This document shows, piece by piece, positions 43,936-52,401 of a stretch of 64,000 nucleotides of DNA. The position numbers were made by a program, and so were the translations under genes. Positions within the stretch are counted from its first letter, which is position 1. Every line of letters starts with the position of its first letter. This DNA is from JAIQGF01 sp051006995 (GTDB taxonomy: Bacteria; Acidobacteriota; Terriglobia; Terriglobales; Acidobacteriaceae). The notes under the pieces were generated by a model. It made no database searches. It was not told the origin of the DNA and was given only the letters and a program-made list of their open reading frames with translations. The DNA lies in contig JBPCSQ010000006.1 in the NCBI GenBank assembly GCA_051006995.1, forward strand, positions 124,001-188,000, given 5' to 3'.

Positions 43936-44047
43936 GAGAAGCGGGATTATAGCATTGGCTCGCAAACCAAGGCGTTGCTGCCGCGGGCACCTCGGTGCAA
44001 ACGCCGTGCTAGCATAAAAGTTTCGTTCGAACGAAAGAGCGCACCCG

Positions 44048-44575
44048 ATGGCGCGGCAAAGCACGCACCAGACCCGTCCCAACCCGGAGAAATCGCCGCG
44101 CCGCGATCCGGTGGCTTCCGGGCTGCGTGACGCCACGGTGAATCGCGCCGCCTCGCACAATTATTTCTTGACGGATAAGTTCGAGGCGGGGGTCGTCTTG
44201 ACCGGCACCGAAGTCAAGGCTATCCGCGCGGGCCGCGCCAACCTCAAGGACGCCTATGGCCTGATCAAAGACGGTGAACTCTGGCTGCTGAACGCTCACA
44301 TCGGGCACTACGAACACGGCAACATCTTCAACCATGAGCCTCTGCGCACCCGCAAGCTGCTGGTGCATCATGAGGAACTGCGCAAGCTGATCGGAAAAAC
44401 GCAGCAGAAGGGGATGACGCTCATCCCCACGCGCATGTATTTCAAGAAGGGCAAAGCCAAGGTGGAACTGGCCCTGGCCAAGGGGAAACAGCTCTGGGAT
44501 AAGCGCGAAACCGAACGCCGCAAAACCGCCACCAAGGAAGCGCGCGAGGCCATCGCGAGATCAAGAAAGAATTAA
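44048..44575 (+). CDS. smpB: SsrA-binding protein SmpB
   Basis: The protein has 175 residues, slightly longer than usual because of a basic N-terminal extension. The core reads NRAASHNYFLTDKFEAGVVL, TGTEVKAIRAGRANLKDAYG, and LIPTRMYFKKGKAKVELALA, with a C-terminal GKQLWDKRETERRK tail that enters the decoding centre. It carries tmRNA to stalled ribosomes for trans-translation. No tmRNA gene is apparent beside it. It is transcribed divergently from the secretin gene. Confidence 0.97.
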   Translation: MARQSTHQTRPNPEKSPRRDPVASGLRDATVNRAASHNYFLTDKFEAGVVLTGTEVKAIRAGRANLKDAYGLIKDGELWLLNAHIGHYEHGNIFNHEPLRTRKLLVHHEELRKLIGKTQQKGMTLIPTRMYFKKGKAKVELALAKGKQLWDKRETERRKTATKEAREAIARSRKN

Positions 44576-44615
44576 GAATGAAGAATTCTTCTGCATTCAT
44601 GAAGCCGAGGACGAA

Positions 44616-46154
44616 ATGAACACAAAGCTTTCTTTCAGCTCTCCCGCATCCATCGAAACCGAATGTCTTGTCGTCGCCGTGCTCGATCACGGCGATAAGG
44701 AAAAGAATGAAGGCCGCGTCGCCCCCGCTGACAAGGCGGTGCAGGACGCCGCCGCGGAGCTGATCTCCAGCGGCGAAGTGACGGGAAAAATCTTTGAAAC
44801 CGTGATGACGCATCGTCCACAGGGTTTGAAGGCGAAGCGGTTGCTCCTGATCGGGGGCGGCAAGGCAAAGAACTTTTCGGCATACGAGCTGCGCAAACTG
44901 GCCGGAACGGCAGTCCGCTTCCTGAAGCCGAAAAACATCCGCAGCTTCGTCATGGTCGCGCCGGATCGGGTGGCCGACCCTTCCGCCCAAGCCGGAGGGT
45001 GGGGAGCCGACGCGGTGAAGGCCATCGTCGAGGGCGCCTTCGTCGGCAACTTCGATCCTGACACCTACAAGAGTGATCGCAAGGACCAGCGCATCGAGGA
45101 AGTCACGATCGCCGCTGCCGCCGGGCAGGATGAAAACGCGTTGCAAGCCGCGATGCAGGAAGGTCGGATCATCGGCGAATCGCAGAACTTTACCCGCGAG
45201 CTGGTGAACGAGCCCAGCAACCGCATGACGCCCACCATGATGGCGGAACGCGCGCGCCAGATGGTGCACTCGCTCAATGTGCCGGAACTCACGGTCGAAA
45301 CCTACGGCGCCGACAAAATTAAAGAGCTGAAGATGGGAGCGTTCTGGAGCGTGGCGCAAGGTTCCGACGAGCCGCCTGCGCTTATCGTCATTCGTTACGA
45401 ACCGAAAGACGCGCCCGAGAAGCCGGTCATCGGCCTGGTGGGCAAAGGCATCACCTTCGATACCGGCGGAATTTCCATCAAGCCGGCCGACGGCATGGAA
45501 AAAATGAAGTACGACATGGCTGGGGGCGCCGCCATGCTGGGCGCGATTCGCGCGCTGGCATCGTTGAAGCCGAAGGTGCGCGTGCTGGCCATCGTGTGCG
45601 CCAGCGAGAACATGCCCAGCGGCAAGGCGCAGAAGCCCGGGGACGTGCAGATCGCCATGTCGGGCAAATCCATCGAGATCATCAATACCGATGCCGAGGG
45701 ACGGCTGGTGCTCGCCGACGGCCTCTACTACGCGCGGCAACTCGGCGCCACGCACCTGGTGGACGCCGCCACCCTGACCGGCGCGTGCGTGGTCGCGCTC
45801 GGCTACGTGAATGCGGGCGTGTTCACCAACGACGACCAGCTCTGGGAGCGTTTCCGCGCCGCCAACCAGCGTGCCGGCGAAAAAATGTGGCGGCTGCCCG
45901 TGGATGTGGAGTACCAGGAGCTGATCCGCAGCGGCATCGCCGACATCAAGAACACCGGCGGGCGCTGGGGCGGCGCCATCACGGCGGCGATGTTCCTCAA
46001 GGAATTCGTGGACGAAACGCCGTGGATCCATCTCGACATCGCCGGGACGGCGTGGGAGGAAGACAACAAAGCGTGGATCGCCAAGGGCCCATCCGGAATT
46101 GCCGTGCGCTCACTGGTGGAATTCGTGCGCGACTTCGCGGATGGTGCGCGCTGA
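44616..46154 (+). CDS. pepA: Leucyl aminopeptidase, M17 family
   Basis: The protein has 512 residues, normal for the family. The two-metal site motifs are GKGITFDTGGISIKP (Lys277 and Asp in this block), KYDMAGGAAML and NTDAEGRLVLAD (about 357-368, the family signature). IVCASENMPSGKAQKPGD and DAATLTGACVVALGYVNAG are also typical. It removes N-terminal residues from peptides in the cytoplasm and may recycle amino acids. A short spacer separates it from smpB, so co-transcription is possible. A hairpin-rich repeat follows its stop. Confidence 0.96.
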   Translation: MNTKLSFSSPASIETECLVVAVLDHGDKEKNEGRVAPADKAVQDAAAELISSGEVTGKIFETVMTHRPQGLKAKRLLLIGGGKAKNFSAYELRKLAGTAVRFLKPKNIRSFVMVAPDRVADPSAQAGGWGADAVKAIVEGAFVGNFDPDTYKSDRKDQRIEEVTIAAAAGQDENALQAAMQEGRIIGESQNFTRELVNEPSNRMTPTMMAERARQMVHSLNVPELTVETYGADKIKELKMGAFWSVAQGSDEPPALIVIRYEPKDAPEKPVIGLVGKGITFDTGGISIKPADGMEKMKYDMAGGAAMLGAIRALASLKPKVRVLAIVCASENMPSGKAQKPGDVQIAMSGKSIEIINTDAEGRLVLADGLYYARQLGATHLVDAATLTGACVVALGYVNAGVFTNDDQLWERFRAANQRAGEKMWRLPVDVEYQELIRSGIADIKNTGGRWGGAITAAMFLKEFVDETPWIHLDIAGTAWEEDNKAWIAKGPSGIAVRSLVEFVRDFADGAR

Positions 46155-46158
46155 ATCC

Positions 46159-46187
46159 GGTGGGAGCACCGGCCTTCAGGCCGGTGA
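46159..46187. repeat. Dispersed palindromic repeat, copy 1
   Basis: GGTGGGAGCACCGGCC with the following CTTCAGGCCGGTG forms a hairpin. A near-identical copy lies at 60452-60480. A second hairpin (GCAGGGCTTTAGCCCTG) follows. REP-like intergenic elements of this kind usually sit after genes. Confidence 0.6.
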
Positions 46188-46274
46188 ATCCAATTGCTGC
46201 CCGGGCAGGGCTTTAGCCCTGGCGAATGCCGCCCGTGCGAACCTGGAAGGGAGAGGAACGCGCTTCTCGCGAGT

Positions 46275-48056
46275 TCACTCCACTCTGAGCGGCGCCTGCA
46301 AGCTGCCCATTCGGCCGGTGACGTTGTCGCGCACCGCCACGCGCACGCTGTAGTCTCCGGGCGCCAGCACAAGCTGGTTCTGATAGGTCAGCCCGTCGGT
46401 GGTGACCTTTGCCATCGTTTCCGCATTCAGGTTCGCCTGCATGTGCCGGTTACGCTGATCGGCCATTTGCATCTTCGCATCGCGCGCAATCACCACGAAT
46501 TCGAGGCTCACTAGATTGTTGCTGTCGGCGTCAATGGAAAATGCGCCTGGATTCAGCCCGATCACAAACCGGACCTGCTTCTTGCCGCCGGGCTCGCCGG
46601 ACGCGGTTTGATCATTTACCCGGAACCACAGAGGAACCCCGCTAAAGTCGAACGGCGAGGAAACCACGCTCGCCAGGTCGGCGCGTAGGGTCTGCTCGGC
46701 GGTAACGTTCTCCGTCACCAAATACCCGCTGCGAGCGCGAATAGCGGCGTGCTCGCGTTTGACCTTCACCTGCAACGCGTGCCAGTTCGGCTTCTCGCCC
46801 CTCTTCGGCTTGCGGTAGAAACCGAGAACGTAATACTGCGAGGAATCGTCGGCCGCACGCTCCGCCGCCGTCGCGATGTCATTCGTGTTGTAGAAGGCGC
46901 GGCCGCCCGTCATTTCGGCAATGTTGGCCATCGTGTCCAGCGTGGCGGTATGCGCATCCACCTGCGATTGATATTGAATGGCAAGGTCCAGGGCGAACCC
47001 CGCATCCGTTTTCTTGCTCCCGCCTCCCGAAATCGGATTGGTGCTGGCGGCGCTGAATCCCCTCACCGACAGCCCGCGCGCGTCCACCGGATACACGGAT
47101 ATGTTGGCCGCGTTCAACTCCTCCATAATCTGCTTCCAGCGCGTCGCGAAACCGAAGCTGTTCGGGTCAATCCGATCGCAGAGGCAGAACCCATTTGAGG
47201 CCGACGACGGTTGCGATTCCATGGACGGCATCACCTTCTCAATCACGAAGGGAAAGCTGCCCGTTATCCAGATGAGCGCCTTGCGTCCAGGCACGCCCGA
47301 ATACGCGTGAGCAATATCGCGGAAGGCGTCGAGGGTGGTATGCACGGCCGATGCCCTCGCCATCTGTGCCCATTTGGCTTCGGTCGCCCGAACTAGCTCG
47401 GTCAGCATGATCTTGGTGGGGTCAGCGTTAAACGTATTCAGCAACGTCAGGCCGGCGGCCGCCTCCGCTTCGGCCTCCGTGTTCTCGCCCGCCATGACGT
47501 GAGGTGTTCCGCGCAGCTTCTTCAAGGCCGCGATCAGGATTCTGGTGTCGCTGGTGAAGTCGTGCACCACTTTGAATCCCGAAGGGCTGAGTGCGAGAAC
47601 CGTGGTCAACTGGTTGCTGCCCGCCGATCTCTCCAGGAACTTGATCAGCTCGGCTTTGGCAACTTCCTGGTCCACAATCGGCGTGTTGATCAGGTCAATG
47701 GCCAGGATATTGATCCGCCGCGCCTCCCCACCCGAGGTCAGTTGGTTGGTGTAGGTGGCATTGATTGCAGGCGCGCGATGCACCGGCGCCGAGCTCGCCT
47801 TGATCTCCTCGAAGGTCGCGATCGTTTGCTCGACGCCGTTGTCGCGGACAACGAAATCGTTTTTGGTCAGCCCGCTCACGTGCGCGCCGCCGCGCTCGGT
47901 CACGATGGCCGGCACCAGCACCAGTTCGGCGCGCGAGGTAAAACGTGGCGTCGCAGCCGCATCCTGCTTCTTATCATCCGCGGCAGTCGCGAGCGTGGCC
48001 GCGAGCATGGCAACGGCGAGCAACAAGAGCGCGGAAACGAGTCGTCGAGGTCTCAT
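46275..48056 (-). CDS. Secreted VWFA-related acidobacterial domain protein (copy 1)
   Basis: The ATG at 48056 follows GAGGGGGG and gives 593 residues. The signal peptide ends at ATLATA. The conserved opening SRAELVLVPAIVTERGGAHV, followed by GLTKNDFVVRDNGVEQTIAT, and the ending DYSVRVAVRDNVTGRMGSLQ define the 'VWFA-related Acidobacterial domain' family (TIGR03436). The central part has a von Willebrand A-like fold (RRINILAIDLINTPIVDQE). Such proteins are numerous and almost limited to Acidobacteriota; the role is unknown. It is a close paralogue of 49281-51062. Confidence 0.92.
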   Translation of the reverse strand: MRPRRLVSALLLLAVAMLAATLATAADDKKQDAAATPRFTSRAELVLVPAIVTERGGAHVSGLTKNDFVVRDNGVEQTIATFEEIKASSAPVHRAPAINATYTNQLTSGGEARRINILAIDLINTPIVDQEVAKAELIKFLERSAGSNQLTTVLALSPSGFKVVHDFTSDTRILIAALKKLRGTPHVMAGENTEAEAEAAAGLTLLNTFNADPTKIMLTELVRATEAKWAQMARASAVHTTLDAFRDIAHAYSGVPGRKALIWITGSFPFVIEKVMPSMESQPSSASNGFCLCDRIDPNSFGFATRWKQIMEELNAANISVYPVDARGLSVRGFSAASTNPISGGGSKKTDAGFALDLAIQYQSQVDAHTATLDTMANIAEMTGGRAFYNTNDIATAAERAADDSSQYYVLGFYRKPKRGEKPNWHALQVKVKREHAAIRARSGYLVTENVTAEQTLRADLASVVSSPFDFSGVPLWFRVNDQTASGEPGGKKQVRFVIGLNPGAFSIDADSNNLVSLEFVVIARDAKMQMADQRNRHMQANLNAETMAKVTTDGLTYQNQLVLAPGDYSVRVAVRDNVTGRMGSLQAPLRVE

Positions 48057-48338
48057 GGCGCCCCCCTCTTTACCCAACCACAAGCTGAGCAGAAAGTAGT
48101 GGAGAAATGGCCTGACGCTCAAATTGCTTTCCCAAAACGGGCGACGTCGACGCTTCTTTCCGCCTCTTCAAATAGCGCCGGGTTGGGAAGCTTTCGCAGC
48201 CGCTTCACGCATCCAACAACTCCGATGTTGCGGGCGGTGTAACCATCGTGGCACGACACAAAAAAACGTAACTAATCTTGCAAAGAGTAATCTGAAGTCC
48301 CTGATAAGGGTCACTGGACCTGAAAGGAGAGAGGTCTC
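48057..48338. other. Intergenic region
   Basis: About 280 bases between divergent genes without coding character. AAAGGAGAGAGG at the right end is the ribosome site for the Tat-signal gene. No promoter match was strong enough to report. Confidence 0.4.
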
Positions 48339-49214
48339 ATGGCACGTAGTGACTCCCCCAACTTACAACTGGACCGCCGCCGTTTGCTGAAAATGGGTAC
48401 GGCAATGGCGGCCGCGGCTTCCTTTCCCATTCCCCTGCTCCACGGGCAGGCAGCGGGCGACAGCAGTTGCGCCCCTCCGATTCCGCAAAATCACGGCGTA
48501 TCGAATGGCGGAAGTTGTCCCTATCCCATTCCGTGGCTCGACAAGAACGGCAACCACAACCAGATGCCGAAGGCCAACGTCGAGCTTTCGAACATCTACC
48601 ACTTCAGCGGCAAGTTGGCACGCTGCGCCGGCTTTACCGGCATGGGCGCCGACAACCAAGGCAACCGGCTAGCGTGGGGGAATCCGACCACGGATTACAG
48701 CTACATGGCGGGCGAATACTGGGCGGCGCGCAAGGCGCACCAGGCCACCTTCGCTCACACATGACTGACGGTCTTCAAGGGACAGGCTGTCCCTGCCAAC
48801 CAGATCCACGATTTCCATCCGCCGATCTCGCCCGAAGGCATGTACTGGGTGACGCCCGTTGCGGCGGGCGCGCTGGTGTTCAGTTCCGATGGCAAAACGG
48901 CGACGCTCACCATGAAGGACGTCCACGTCATTGACCAGCCGCGCTGGCCGGCCATGGACGCCGAGACCACACCGGCTTTCATGGATTTCAAGCTGGTGTT
49001 CAAGCAACTGGACGAAGCGGTGAAGTATGACGATCCGATGCGGCAATACCGCTTCGAAGGCTTCAAGGCGCAGGCGCAGTTGGAAGCGACCTTCCGCGTG
49101 CCTTCCATCGGCTTCGAGTTCAAGACCGATCCGCTGGAGACCTCGAAGTGCGACTTCGCGGTCATGGGTACCGAAGTCAACGGCAAGTATTACGAAGCGG
49201 CGGCGGGAAAGTAG
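48339..49214 (+). pseudogene. Tat-signal protein interrupted by an in-frame TGA
   Basis: The reading frame from 48339 to 49214 is continuous (291 sense codons plus stops) except for TGA at 48762-48764. The first part has the twin-arginine signal LDRRRLLKMGTAMAAAASFP, then ANVELSNIYHFSGKLARCAG; the second has ISPEGMYWVTPVAAGALVFS and ends GTEVNGKYYEAAAGK. Both parts have similar composition and no frameshift, so they are one gene. A single TGG-to-TGA change, UGA recoding or an assembly error could explain the stop. A perfect 8-bp palindrome (AGGGACAG/CTGTCCCT) lies just after it but does not look like a standard SECIS. The family is unrecognised; it lies between two VWFA-related genes. Confidence 0.8.
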
Positions 49215-49280
49215 GTTCTGCCACAGAGGCCACGGAGGAACCGGAACCTTTTCTCCGTGACCTCAGTGGCTGAAGAGGCT

Positions 49281-51062
49281 TCACTGCACCTTGAGCGGCG
49301 CTTGCAGGCCACCCACGCGCCCGCTGACGTTGTCGCGCACCACCACGCGCACGCTGTAGTCTCCCGGCGGCAGCACCAATTGGCTCTGATACGTGAGCCC
49401 CTCCACGCTGAGCTTCCGCAGCGATTCCGCGGTGAGATGCCCTTCCAAATGGCGGTTGCGCTGGTCCACCATCTTCATCGCCGCGTCGCGCGCGACCACC
49501 ACAAATTCCAGGCTCATGAAGTTGTTGTTGTCGGGGTTAGTCCTCAATACGCCGGCGTTCAATTTGACGGCGAACGGAAGCTGCTTTTTGCCGGACGCAT
49601 CATTGGCGCCCTCGCCGTTAAACCTGAATGACAGGGGAATCCCGGTGAAGTCAAAAGGCGAGGAAGCAGCGTTGGCCAGGTCGGCGCGGAACGCTTGCTC
49701 CTCGCTGTTCGGTTCGACGACCAGGTAGCCGCTGCGCGCGCGAACGTGCGTGTGCTCGCGCCGCACCTTCACTTGGAGCCTGTGCCAGCTTGGCTTTTCG
49801 CCCGGCTTCGGCTTCCGGTAATAACCGAGCACGTAGTAATGCGCCGAGTCTTCGGCGGCGCGCTCCGCCGAGCCGGCAATATCATTGGTGTTGTAAAAGG
49901 CTCGCCCGCCGGTCATGGCGGCAAAATTGATCATGGTTTCCAGCGTGTTCCGTTCCGCGTCAAATTGTGCACGTAGCTGCGAATTAAATCGCGAAACATC
50001 GATTCTTCGCGCCGCCGACATCGGGTTGGTGCTGCTGGCGGTGAAGCCGACCACCGTCAGCCCGCGCGCATCCACCGGATAAACGGCAATGTTGGCGTCG
50101 TTGAATTGGTCCATGATCACTTTCCATCGCTCGGCGAAACCCATTCTTTCCGGCTCAATGCGGTCGCACAGGCACAGTGCAGCGGAATTTAAAGAGGGAT
50201 CCGACACCATGGACGGCGTAACCGTGTCGAGACGAAACGGAAAGCTGCCGGTCACCCAGATCAGCGCTTTGCGTCCGGGCACCCCGGAGTACGCCAGAGC
50301 AATGTTGTGGAAGGCATCGAGCGTAGACTGAATGGCCGCCCCTCTCGCCACCTGCGCTGCTTTGGCATCCATCATCCGCATCATGTCGTTGACCAGGAAG
50401 TCCTCCGGACTGCTGCCGAATGCCGTGACCGGCATCAGTCCGGCATTGGCTTCCGCTTCCGCTTCCTGGTTTTCGCCTGCCATGGCGTGAATCTTTCCTT
50501 TCATCTTTCTCAACGCTTCCAGCAGGACACGATTATCGCTGGTGAAATCGTGCACCACCTTCACTTCGCCGGAACGTGTGAAGGAGAGCAGCGCCGTCAA
50601 TTGGTCGCTGCTGGCCGATTTCTCCAGGAACTTCAGAATTTCCGCCCGCGCAAATTCCTGGTCGGTAAACGACGTATTCACCAGGTCGAACACCAGAATG
50701 TTCAGCCGCCGCGCCTCAGGACCCACCGCCAACGCATTGGTGTAAATGCCGTTCGCATTCGGTTCGCGATGCACCGGCGCGGACGTTGTCGTTACTTCCT
50801 CGAAGGTTGAAATCGTCTGTTCCACGCCGTTGTCGAAGACGGCGAAATCGGGCTTCCCGATACCGCGCATGTGCGCTCCGGAACGGTCGGTCACGATGGC
50901 TGGCACCAGGACCAGTTCCGAATGCGTGGTGAAGGTGCTCGCGCCGGCCGCATCCTGCTTCTTGCCCTTGGGCTCGCCCGCGAAAACATTGATGGAAAAT
51001 GACAAAATCGCGAGGCATGCCAGCGCATAAGCGCCTCGCTGTCTCAGGAAGATGAATGGCAT
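49281..51062 (-). CDS. Secreted VWFA-related acidobacterial domain protein (copy 2)
   Basis: The ATG at 51062 starts a conventional signal peptide (FLRQRGAYALACLAILSFSI); the frame is open to 51098. The protein has 593 residues. THSELVLVPAIVTDRSGAHM, KPDFAVFDNGVEQTISTFEE and DYSVRVVVRDNVSGRVGGLQ match copy 1 almost position by position, including VYPVDARGLTVVGFTASSTN and GRAFYNTNDIAGSAERAAED. It is a recent-looking paralogue, again with a central VWA-like fold. Both copies are on the minus strand and flank the broken Tat-signal gene. Confidence 0.92.
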   Translation of the reverse strand: MPFIFLRQRGAYALACLAILSFSINVFAGEPKGKKQDAAGASTFTTHSELVLVPAIVTDRSGAHMRGIGKPDFAVFDNGVEQTISTFEEVTTTSAPVHREPNANGIYTNALAVGPEARRLNILVFDLVNTSFTDQEFARAEILKFLEKSASSDQLTALLSFTRSGEVKVVHDFTSDNRVLLEALRKMKGKIHAMAGENQEAEAEANAGLMPVTAFGSSPEDFLVNDMMRMMDAKAAQVARGAAIQSTLDAFHNIALAYSGVPGRKALIWVTGSFPFRLDTVTPSMVSDPSLNSAALCLCDRIEPERMGFAERWKVIMDQFNDANIAVYPVDARGLTVVGFTASSTNPMSAARRIDVSRFNSQLRAQFDAERNTLETMINFAAMTGGRAFYNTNDIAGSAERAAEDSAHYYVLGYYRKPKPGEKPSWHRLQVKVRREHTHVRARSGYLVVEPNSEEQAFRADLANAASSPFDFTGIPLSFRFNGEGANDASGKKQLPFAVKLNAGVLRTNPDNNNFMSLEFVVVARDAAMKMVDQRNRHLEGHLTAESLRKLSVEGLTYQSQLVLPPGDYSVRVVVRDNVSGRVGGLQAPLKVQ

Positions 51063-51221
51063 GGCTGAGATGCTATGGCGATTGTCGGCATCCGGCAAGG
51101 AAGTTGTCGAGCGACCTTGACCCGAAATGGGAGTTCAGCGTTAATTCGCGGCGGTCCGCGGACAGGCATGGCAAATTGAGAGGGGTGCCCTTTGTCAGGC
51201 GCACCCCCTTACCAGCGTCCA

Positions 51222-51259
51222 TGTAGCCCGGCCGTGTAGCCCGGCCGCCCTCGGCCGGG
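51222..51259. repeat. Tandem 13-mer plus palindrome
   Basis: TGTAGCCCGGCCG occurs twice head to tail (51222-51234, 51235-51247) and is followed by CCCTCGGCCGGGG. Resembles the REP-like CCCGGC elements near the transposase. Confidence 0.55.
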
Positions 51260-51271
51260 GTTGATGCGCTT

Positions 51272-52162
51272 CTACGGCAAGGGCAGAACCGTCCCCAGCC
51301 CGGCGTACAGGTAGTTATCGCCATAAACCTTCTTGAGCGCGGCGAATTCGTATTCGCCGGTGCAGTGGCCTGGAGCAACGTGCTCGACCTTCAGTTCGTC
51401 GTGCAGCGCCGTCGCCAATCGCGTAACTTCCGCATTGTCGGCCTGAATGTGGTGGAAGCCGCCGAGGACAATGTTCACGCGTGGATCAATCGCTTGCGCC
51501 TGCTTGACGATGTTCTCCAGCCCGGGATGCGAGCAGCCCACCACCAGGATCACGCCATTCGGTCCCTTGAGCGCCAGCGAGAGCTCCTTCAGCTCCAGCG
51601 TTCCCTTGGTGGTAGAGACGCCCGGAATGATGAACGCCCCAGGCGCAACTTCAGTCACCTTCGCGACAGGCGTGAAGTTGCCCTCCGGCCACGGCGTGCC
51701 GGCATCGAGGATCTCCGGCGGCTTGCCGCCGTAGTAGCGCATCTCCGCGGGCAGGTCGGGGTCTTTGCGATAGAAGTCGTTGGGTACGCCGCGCGCGAAC
51801 AAGCCCCAGGGCTCGTCGGGCACGTAAATCTTTACTTTGGGGTTGATCTTCTGCAGGTAGGTGATGCCGCTGGTGTGGTCGGCGTGGCGATGGGAGATGA
51901 CCACGAAATCAATCTTGCGCAGGTCGGCCCCCAGCGCTTTCACATTGTGCTCGAAGATGGCGGCGTTGTTGCCGGTATCGAACAGGATGCGCTTGCCGCC
52001 GTACTCGACCAGCGCCGCATAGCCCCAGTCGAGCGTGGCCTTGGGGTTGGTGCCGAACGAATCATAAAGAATGGTGATCCGGTTCGGCGACGGCGCCGCG
52101 GATGCCGACAGCAGCAGCGCCAGGGTGAGCAGCACAGCAAAAGCCAGAATCAGACGTTTCAT
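51272..52162 (-). CDS. Exported metallo-beta-lactamase-fold hydrolase
   Basis: The protein has 296 residues with a signal peptide ending at LLSASA. The metal-binding motif is ISHRHADHTSGI (H-x-H-x-D-H). Further ligands lie in VVGCSHPGLENIV and GFHH, and a late VAPGHCTG supplies the last His. The layout matches the dihydropteridine/7,8-dihydropterin-phosphate-synthase-like group of the superfamily, where the true substrates are mostly unknown. The signal peptide places it in the periplasm. It is preceded, on its strand, by a terminator that separates it from the kinase gene. Confidence 0.88.
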   Translation of the reverse strand: MKRLILAFAVLLTLALLLSASAAPSPNRITILYDSFGTNPKATLDWGYAALVEYGGKRILFDTGNNAAIFEHNVKALGADLRKIDFVVISHRHADHTSGITYLQKINPKVKIYVPDEPWGLFARGVPNDFYRKDPDLPAEMRYYGGKPPEILDAGTPWPEGNFTPVAKVTEVAPGAFIIPGVSTTKGTLELKELSLALKGPNGVILVVGCSHPGLENIVKQAQAIDPRVNIVLGGFHHIQADNAEVTRLATALHDELKVEHVAPGHCTGEYEFAALKKVYGDNYLYAGLGTVLPLP

Positions 52163-52194
52163 CGTTCCCTCTCCTTGGTTGAAATCAACATGCC

Positions 52195-52245
52195 GGAAAA
52201 AGAAAACGGCCTACCTGCCGAAGAAACTCTGGCGGGTAGGCCGTT
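52195..52245 (-). terminator. Intrinsic terminator after the kinase operon
   Basis: On the minus strand AACGGCCTACC pairs with GGTAGGCCGTT (52235-52245 with 52205-52215), with further GCC/GGC pairs at the top, followed by a T-rich run toward 52195. Confidence 0.8.
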
Positions 52246-52401
52246 GGGAAATCGCTAATTCAGATTTCTACGAGCACACCTCCGCGCCAGAGGGGCGGCA
52301 ACAACAGCACATCTGGCACATCGAGGTGCAGCGCATGATGGGGTATAGATTCCCGGACGCTGCGGAGGATACAGAAAATCAGCCGACCTTATGGAAAATC
52401 A

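Noticed and set aside
44442..46031. 529-codon open frame on the minus strand
   Set aside because: Antisense shadow of pepA and smpB, with no recognisable domain or ribosome site.
48762..48800. Selenocysteine insertion element after the in-frame TGA
   Set aside because: The palindrome has almost no loop and lacks the conserved bulged-U/GU loop of bacterial SECIS elements, and the residue context is not a redox motif. Kept only as one possibility.
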